A stretch of 64,000 nucleotides of DNA. Source: Roridomyces roridus. Its lineage: Eukaryota > Basidiomycota > Agaricomycetes > Agaricales > Mycenaceae. Below are positions 57,543-64,000 of this stretch, piece by piece. A model generated the notes under the pieces. That model made no database searches. It was given only the letters and a program-made list of their open reading frames with translations, and was not told the origin of the DNA. The translations under genes were made by a program, and so were the position numbers. The stretch is from the NCBI GenBank assembly GCA_029378245.1, contig JARKIF010000010.1, forward strand, positions 248,001 through 312,000, read 5' to 3'. The stretch's first letter is position 1; each line of letters begins with the position of its first letter.

Positions 57543-57927
57543 GTACACGGAAAGTGTCACCGAGATTTTCTCGTCCCTACCCGTGGCCGCATTTTTGCTG
57601 GAGTCAGTCAATGACCAGTCGTTTGTCAGAAGCCATGGGAAGCACTTCAATGGGCTTTTCCCAGCTGGTAATTAGCGAATATTTGTATCCACATGCATGT
57701 ATTACACAGCATAGAATACAGTCAAAGTCTCTGAGCCTCACTTGTCTACGTACAGTGCAGTAACGGGGCCTAGGCAAATATGAAGGCGAAGCCGCAGCTA
57801 CGCCGTGGCTCGAGCCGAAGCCGTGAGAAGCCAGCCATTTATAGATGGCTTGGCTTGGCTCAGAGCTGTCACATGCTTGGAGCCATGGGAAGCCGAGCCG
57901 AGCTAGCCGTAGCCGAGCCGCGGCAAC
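57543..57927. other. Intergenic with GCCGAG-rich stretch
   Basis: Bases 57780-57925 are full of GAAGCCG / GCCGAG words in both orientations (for example CCATTTATAGATGGCTTGGC). This stretch replaces the outer promoter sequence found before FunK1 copies 1 and 2. No gene seen. Confidence 0.4.
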
Positions 57928-58027
57928 ACTACCTCCATTGTTCTTTCTTCCACACGTGTTGGACGAACGCGTCGTTTGTCCGTATATAAAGCAACTCGGC
58001 TAGTGAGCCCTTACCTCTTCTCAAACC
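57928..58027 (+). promoter_or_regulatory. FunK1 copy 3 promoter
   Basis: Only the inner 100 bases of the shared promoter remain, from CCTCCATTGTTC on. The CACGTG and the TATA box GTATATAAAG (57982-57991) are kept, so core function is probably retained. Confidence 0.55.
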
Positions 58028-60502
58028 ATGAACAAGACTTATTTCTCCGCAGCAGCAGCTGCCCCCGCAACTCCTGCTCCAAAGAACGCGTCGCGCGCCA
58101 CGCGGGGTGCAAAGACTGCAAGCGCGTCCAACACCACTCCTCTGAAGCAGAAGCTCGCCAGCGACGTCCAGAAAGCACCCAGTGTCTTTCTAAAGAAGAC
58201 TATGGACCCAGCGCTGGTCGGTGAGATCGACAAGTCCCACCTTCGACAAGTACCCGACCTCCTCCCTACCCTCCTGCCCGACCATTGCTTGCCACTTTCT
58301 CCGTCGGAGATCCTGGAAGGGTTGTCCACGGGTGGCATGCCTCTCTACGTCGGAGACCAGTGGGTTGGCTGCCCAAATCTCTCCAAGCCGTCCAACAACG
58401 GGGATGTCGAGCGCGCGCTGTGCGTGTTCTTCCAGACCTTCGGAGAACGCGTCGCTGCCGTTGTCCATGAGAAGGGAAAGACACTACCCGATCTCAAGCA
58501 TGAATGGACGGCTCGTTATGCTGAAAGAGGCGTCCAAGACGCTCCAAATGTTCGCAAACCTGATATCCTCTTTGCAAAAGCAGGCGAAGAGGAAACCACT
58601 TGGAGCCATGTCCGTATCCACGGAGAACTCAAGTCAAAGAGTTCCGATTCGGCTCTGAAGCAGCTCCTCAACGGTGCATACTTCATCTTCTCATCTCAGG
58701 ACGAGCGTCGCTTCGTCGTCTCGCTGTCATTCACGGCCAACAATCTCCAGCTCTACATCTGTGACCGCGCAGGTTTGGTCACCACCGCCCCTTTCGACAT
58801 CCACAAAGACCCGGAGAGCTTCGTTCGCGTGCTTGCGGGGCTCATGTTCACCAACGATTCCGCCTTTCTTGGATATGACACCTCGATCGTCACCAAGCCT
58901 GCGGGTCGTTTCATCACCGTCGAGGGTTGCGAGTACGCGCTCGTTAAATTGTTGTTCATCAGCGACGTTATTCGAGGACGGGGCACGGTCTGCTGGCACG
59001 CACGTCATGGAGGCGAGGACTTTGTGATCAAGGATACTTGGGCCGACGATTCGCGAGAATTTCCCGAGGCGAGCATTCTGCGCCGGGCCAAGGACATCGA
59101 GGGTGTTCCTCAGGTTGTCGCAGACGTGGTTCTTCGTGTCAACGACCGCGTTGATTCCACAGCCCACCTGCGGTCGACTATCATGTCTTCCGTGGGTCCC
59201 AAGAGTGCCAAGAACCGCGAGAGGCTTTCTGATATCGAGACGAGGACCCACCGCCGCCTCGTCATCACCCCCTTTGCGTTATCGTTGTCCCACTTCGCCA
59301 GTCAGAGGGAGTTGATCTCGATCTTCATTGATGTGGTCAAAGGTGCGTGCAGTCTTCTGTGTTTTCCTTTCAATTCTGACCGTTTTCCCAGCTCATCGCG
59401 ACCTCTACAAGAAAGCTCAAATTCTTCACCGGGACATCAGCTCCAACAATCTCATGCTCGTGCCGCCACCCGGAACGTGGAATTCCGTCGACTTGCCGCC
59501 GACGTCCCCGTCCTTGGCCGCGCTCGCAGGGTCCCACACCCTTCCAAAAGATCGAGTACCTCAACCGGAAGCCGCACCGGCACTAGTACCTCAATCCGAC
59601 CTTCGGCGTGGCCTGCTCATCGACGTCGACTATGCCCTCGTTATTAAACCTGACGAAGGTGCACGTAAGCCGGCCGTTGGACACAGAACCGCAAGTCTTT
59701 CATATCTCATGGCTTACTTTCGACTCACCGCGAACAGGGCACGCTTCCTTTTATGGCGATCGACGTTTTATATTTCGGCGGCGACCTACCCACACACGAG
59801 CCAAAGCACGATCTCGAGTCCATGCTTTATGTGCTCATTTGGATGTGTGTCAATTATGCCGGCCCCAAGAACGTGGAACGCAAGAATTTCGACATCCACG
59901 ACTCGAAACTCTCTGGGTGGGTCAAGGCGGGCGACTACGAATCCAATGGGTTCGCCAAAACGGCCACGATGAGCAGACCGACCTTTTGGGAGCTCAGCGT
60001 GCTAGCCAGCTTTGCTCCATATTTCGCCCCTCTGAAAGATTGCGTGTCGAAATGGAAAGATCTCTACTGCCAGAACAAGATGGACTACGAACACGTCCTC
60101 GCAGTGCTGGAGGATACCCTCAAAACGCTGCCGGAGAAGGAGACGTGGTCGAGAAAGGATGATCCCGAGGGATACGGGCCTCAGGACGCAGGGAAGAAGC
60201 GCAAGAGGGCCGACTTTGTGGGCCAGATCAATGACGAGCAGGAGGAGCGCGCGGCGAAATTCCTGAGCGGCGAGGATGGGCGTCGTGCTCCGAATCCTGC
60301 AAGTGGCGAGGGGGTGGACGAGTCTTCGAGTGACGATGACTCTGGGGATATTGACGGGGGTGACTTTGGTGTTGCAGCAAGCGAGGAGAGGCGTCGCATT
60401 CCGGCGAGCGAGCCTATTCCTTTCCTCCTGACTGCGCAGCGGCAAGCACCGCTTCGCACTTATGCTACCAGGCGGCGGACCATGGCCAGTGGCGACGATT
60501 GA
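58028..60502 (+). CDS. FunK1 protein kinase, copy 3
   Basis: 792 residues from exons 58028-59342, 59392-59690 and 59738-60502. The catalytic loop HRDISSNN, the DVDYA element and HDLESMLYVLIWMCV are intact. The second intron starts GCAAGT instead of GTAAG, i.e. a GC-AG intron: at this site copy 2 has ACC then GTAAGC and copy 1 has ACT then GTGAGT. Only with this intron does the frame continue into GTLPFMAIDVLYF. In the last exon it is nearly the same as copy 1 (SGDIDGGDFGVAASEERR). Same orientation as copy 2, about 2.8 kb downstream. Confidence 0.82.
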
Positions 60503-60674
60503 TTTACAGTGGAGCCGTGTACCCTATACAATGCCCCTGATTATATTATAATTTGTAGTTCTCAGTCATTCTACATGAGCGCGGTCATGCGAGCACATCG
60601 TGGTTGCGACCGGATTGTATCGTGACATTGTGGTCGAGAGCAAGATGCGACCGTTGACAGCTCAGCTGCCTGAG

Positions 60675-60985
60675 CGCACCCCGATTTGGCAGTTCATGGA
60701 CCAGCCGGGGATAAAGCAGCGAAGCGCCGCCGACGCTTTCAGACCTCGCCTCAACGGCGAGTTTTTTGGCACAGCAAGGCTCAGAATACTCTAGCCGGTA
60801 CACCAGACAAGGTTCATCATTGAATTCACAAGGTCTGCATTCTTACACCAAATAAAACAGGGGGCCTCGCTCGTCGTGCCAAAAGTGGGGAAGTCGGTGG
60901 TGGCCCGCCCACCAGTTGTACCCACGATCCTTCCTTGTGAAAGTCAACGCTCTTCGGAGAGTGCTTTACCGCGCCACATTTTTTT
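60675..60985 (-). repeat. Dispersed repeat R1, copy 8
   Basis: Almost the same as copy 1 at 9399-9720, in the mirrored place 3' of FunK1. On the minus strand it runs from GCACTCTCCGAAGAGCGTTG to CTGCCAAATCGGGG. Confidence 0.75.
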
Positions 60986-61149
60986 CACTTCCATTGTCGG
61001 AATATGCGTGCATTTTGTATGGAAACAACAGGACAAAAACGGTCATTATGCAGCGGCGGTGTCCCAGGTAGCAGCCCTCATTCACCATGCGTATAGTTTA
61101 CTTGGGTCAACACTTTGATAATGACATTCAAAGTTTGACGGGTTGAGGT

Positions 61150-61623
61150 TCAGTCCTTTGAAATGTCAAGCAGAGATCGAGCAATAATAATATGCTCACC
61201 TAATTCGGACAGGATGCGCCTCATATCGGCCTCTTTCAGCGTTTCCTCCATCCTGTCTTCGAAGCGCGGTACATCAAAGATCTCAGGCCCGTCGTGCATC
61301 CACTCGCCCCTCTTGTACTGAGTGACAACCAAGTAATCACGCCGGTGCTCGAAGTCGTTGATACGCGGGATGGAGGTGACGCTCAAAGCCTTGTCCATAT
61401 CATCACTGAGGATGCCTTGGAGCTCCAGACGCACACTAGAGTCGGCAGAATGATCCTTAGGGAGCGGCTCGCCACCCTCCGCGTCGTACCAGCGGACGCC
61501 TTCTTCCCAGGGAATGAGGATGCCCGCAACCATGGCATGGTATTTCCGAGCCGTGCTGCTCACGAAGATTTTGGGAGGATAACTGGGAGAGTTGGGAGAG
61601 TCAGGCGAGGTGGAGGAGTGCAT
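61150..61623 (-). CDS. Conserved protein D, copy 3 (open)
   Basis: The only copy with an undamaged frame: MHSSTSPDSPNSPSYPPKIF leads without break into MVAGILIPWEEGVRWYDAEG, EPLPKDHSADSSVRLELQG, and IFDVPRFEDRMEETL. It is 157 residues, or longer if the GTGAGC after ILSEL is a used donor. It differs from copies 1 and 2 at several residues (ILSDDMDKAL, FEHRRDYLVVTQYKRG). Its ATG lies 11 bp from the MITE inserted at 61634, so the promoter is probably disturbed. Function unknown. Confidence 0.45.
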   Translation of the reverse strand: MHSSTSPDSPNSPSYPPKIFVSSTARKYHAMVAGILIPWEEGVRWYDAEGGEPLPKDHSADSSVRLELQGILSDDMDKALSVTSIPRINDFEHRRDYLVVTQYKRGEWMHDGPEIFDVPRFEDRMEETLKEADMRRILSELGEHIIIARSLLDISKD

Positions 61624-61633
61624 GGTGGTAGAC

Positions 61634-62088
61634 TAATGCTGCTGGCGATGGCGAAATGATTCGCCAGCCCGTGTTTCGCCAGGGTGGCGCTACCTGGCGA
61701 AATGGGGATACGTGAATTTGAGGGGTGGCGAAACGGGGAACAGTATTCGACCTTGTAGCCCCAAATATGTGAATTTCGGATATTTTGCACATCGGCACGT
61801 CTCGGATCAGGCACCGGCATGATTGATGATCAGTGATGAACATGATTTGATCGATTTGAATGTGAATATGAACACTGAACATCCCACGAAAGTCGAAATA
61901 CATAAATGATAGCGAGAGAGACATTGGGCGAGCAGCCGGAAGGCAGGAAAGGTTGAGGAAAGCCACCAAATTTATTAGAATACCATGATGTCACGTGTGA
62001 ATCGCCACCTGGGCGATAAACCTGGCGATATCGGCGAAACCTGGCGATATGGCGAAACGGGCCGAAAAATGTTTCGCCATACGCATTA
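61634..62088. mobile_element. 455 bp hAT-type MITE
   Basis: Ends TAATGC...GCATTA with inverted repeats rich in TGGCGA / TCGCCA (TTTCGCCAG at the left, CGAAACCTGGCGATATGG at the right). The 8 bp direct repeat TGGTAGAC flanks it (61626-61633 and 62089-62096), the length left by hAT transposases. The empty site GGTGGTAGACAATAAA is found in FunK1 blocks 1 and 2, which proves a true insertion. No transposase frame. Confidence 0.85.
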
Positions 62089-62096
62089 TGGTAGAC

Positions 62097-62645
62097 AATA
62101 AAGCGGGTAGCGCCGACGAGCGGCAAGGCCCGCTACCTTGAATAAAGAAATATCGCACTTCGCAATCTTAAGACATTTATTTCTTGACAAAAAGAATGTG
62201 AATTATTTTGTGTATACTCCAGCGCTTTCTTCGAACGAGACAAGTCATTTATATGTAAAGCATCTTCCTAGGTTGAATGACTGCAGTCGGCGTCGAAGGT
62301 CAGCAACTTCACCAGCTGGGACCTCGGGCGTCCATGTCTCACCATCACCCTCATCCTCATCCATCATGGGATATGGCTTTCCTCATTGTCGATATCCACT
62401 GCAGTGCCCCAATGAGCCGGATCTTGGGCGCCAGGACAGGACACTTACCATGCCTAGGGGCATCGCCTAAGAAGCGTGGGGGGGGCGGGAACGACGTGGA
62501 CGTATCCAGAATTCAAGACAAAGTATTGGTTGGGAAAAGAGCCGAGGCAGCGAGCCTGGAGCCATCCAGTCACGGCCGAGAACGAGAGTGTTGCGAGGAA
62601 GAGTGAATACGCGACTTTCGAGACGAGTTCATTGTTCAAGTCGAC
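62097..62645. other. Intergenic
   Basis: Block 3 similarity ends at about 62102. Beyond this there are short open frames without domains. Nothing further is supported. Confidence 0.4.
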
Positions 62646-62870
62646 TCTGGGGGGGTAGGGTACGTTGAATTTCAACGTAACTTTGACCACGCAGTACGTT
62701 GAATTTCACTGAGCTCTAGGTTGATTTTCGCCGAGCCTACGTTGATTTTCACCTCCAGATTAGGTTGAAATCTACGTCGATAATCAACGTGATATGGCCA
62801 CTTCCAACCTAACTCCCACATCAGGTTCCCAGTGAATTTCAACGGGATTTACGTTGAATTGGAGAAAGCC
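62646..62870. repeat. GTTGAA palindrome cluster
   Basis: Within 225 bases the word ACGTTGAA or its complement occurs many times. ACGTTGAATTTCAACGT at 62662-62678 is a perfect odd palindrome. Others are at about 62696, 62719, 62739, 62763, 62781, 62834 and 62851. A further AGGTTGAAATC lies at the right end of the window. Could be a decayed MITE or a set of binding sites. Confidence 0.5.
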
Positions 62871-64000
62871 AGAAGCACTGATGCACCCTATATACGCCGA
62901 TTGTACCCTCGAATTCAGGCAATTGACAGGTGAAAGCGTGCATTAAAACTAGTCAAATACAGCTCTACTAATTGGCTAAGCCGGCGCGCTCACCGAGGTG
63001 CCAGCGACGAATGCATGCGAGAGATGATAAAGGTGGGGAAGGGAGAATGAGGTGAAAAAGCAAGGGAGGGAAGAAGCGGAGGCCACAATGTGGGTGGAGG
63101 ACAGTCACTGTAGCCGAGGATGTTGTATACACTTGACGAGTTGAGCAGGGGGCCCTATCTTGCCAGAAACGGAGTTCTTGATATATAAGCAACGACTTGA
63201 GGAGATGTTGACGGGCTTCGACTGATTGGCGTGCATTGAGGAGCGGTAGGACTTGAGGGATGTCAGTCGGAGCGCGGGGCTTGGCCCTGATCTTGATTCA
63301 AGGACGATTTGTACAACCGGGGAGTTTTCAGTGGATGGGGTTGCTCCGAAGCGATGGCGGGTTGTCAACAGCGGAGGGAGGCGTTGCAATAGCATGTGGC
63401 AACACATGTGAGTGGATAACGGCACCGTTGCCAAGGGCCAGTGGGTACGGGAAGCGCGGTGTTGTGCGGCGGCTGCAGACGTGGAGAGTTTGGGGATGCA
63501 GGGAGTAGGCCTAGGGCCCAGAGAACGTTTTAACGGCGAGGGTGGCATTGAAACGTGGGGATCTGCGGAGGCATGACAGCGGGCGAGCGGCACGTGGTAG
63601 GCCTGAGGCATGCAGCGGTGGGCAGAAGTGGCGGACGAAGGAGAGGGAGCGGGATCTGAAACGGTCCTGCGGGCGAGGGTAGCATTCAAGACGGTGGTCT
63701 GGGGTCTGGAACTCGCGTGAGGGCGATGTGGACGAGGTGGTGGCTGCTGGGGGGAGTCGCCGCTTGCGTGGGGACATGGAGGAAGGGAGAAAAAAAAGTA
63801 TAGAAATCACGCCACGTCGCCATCAATAGCGCAATATCGGTACTCGGTAATTGATCCGATCGGAGTTTGAAGGACTTAGAACAACTGTCGTGATCAGGTC
63901 TCGACAGAAATTTGTGAGTTCGGTTAGATGCCCAGATGTACACCTAAAGAGTTGATTCGAGCACGAGGGTTGTCACCTGCAATCTAGGTTGAAATCTGGC
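62871..64000. other. Gene-poor right edge
   Basis: GC-rich frames are open on both strands, but none shows a domain, a start with good context or a splice chain. The words GGCGAGGGTGGCATTGAAAC (about 63535) and GGCGAGGGTAGCATTCAAGA (about 63671) form a pair of near-direct repeats. Confidence 0.4.

Noticed and set aside
63105..63943. Minus-strand open frames at the right edge
   Set aside because: High GC content explains the open frames; composition is odd, with no start context, domain or intron pattern.

Overview
The window is nuclear DNA of a filamentous basidiomycete, most likely an Agaricomycete. Nearly every gene is cut by 40-60 nt GT-AG introns. The protein set is typical of mushrooms: three FunK1 kinases, an RGG-tailed Argonaute, a CBM1-linked secreted protein, a Zn2Cys6 regulator, an arrestin-like protein and a NACHT fragment. 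No reverse transcriptase, transposase, CRISPR array or rRNA gene was found. All gene models are read from frame and splice-site logic in the sequence; no search was run.

Layout. 1-3.7 kb is gene-poor with a NACHT-ATPase relic. 3.7-8.0 kb holds a Zn2Cys6 factor and an arrestin-like gene, both on the minus strand. 8.1-12.3 kb is a block of F-box fragment, small conserved protein D and FunK1 kinase; this block recurs inverted at 52.6-57.1 kb and again, in part, at 57.9-61.6 kb. 12.7-16.7 kb is ordinary: a RING protein and a TPT-family transporter fired divergently from a 96 bp gap, then a small secreted cysteine-rich protein.

17-35 kb is accessory. It is built from repeated units: a P-loop ATPase (intact once, relics twice), then a member of an unrecognised gene family called here family A, then a ~300 bp repeat R1, then a ~1.1 kb repeat C. 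Two of these units face each other across a 4.8 kb centre. The copy next to the intact ATPase is broken by a 570 bp element with terminal inverted repeats and a 9 bp target-site duplication.

35.4-48.9 kb holds a 14-exon Argonaute, an Hsp20-like gene, two tandem family-B genes lying beside a duplicated 5' scrap of the biotin ligase gene, the full biotin protein ligase BPL1, an F-box-like gene, another family-A member, a third (broken) family-B copy and a promethin-like membrane protein. 49-52 kb has repeat C and a secreted CBM1 protein. 52.6-62.1 kb holds FunK1 blocks 2 and 3, the last carrying a 455 bp hAT-type MITE whose empty site survives in the other two blocks. 62.1-64 kb has no convincing gene but holds a cluster of GTTGAA palindromes.

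In function the window mixes core genes (BPL1, transporter, RING protein, transcription factor) with a fast-evolving part where kinase, ATPase and family-A genes multiply together with non-coding repeats.
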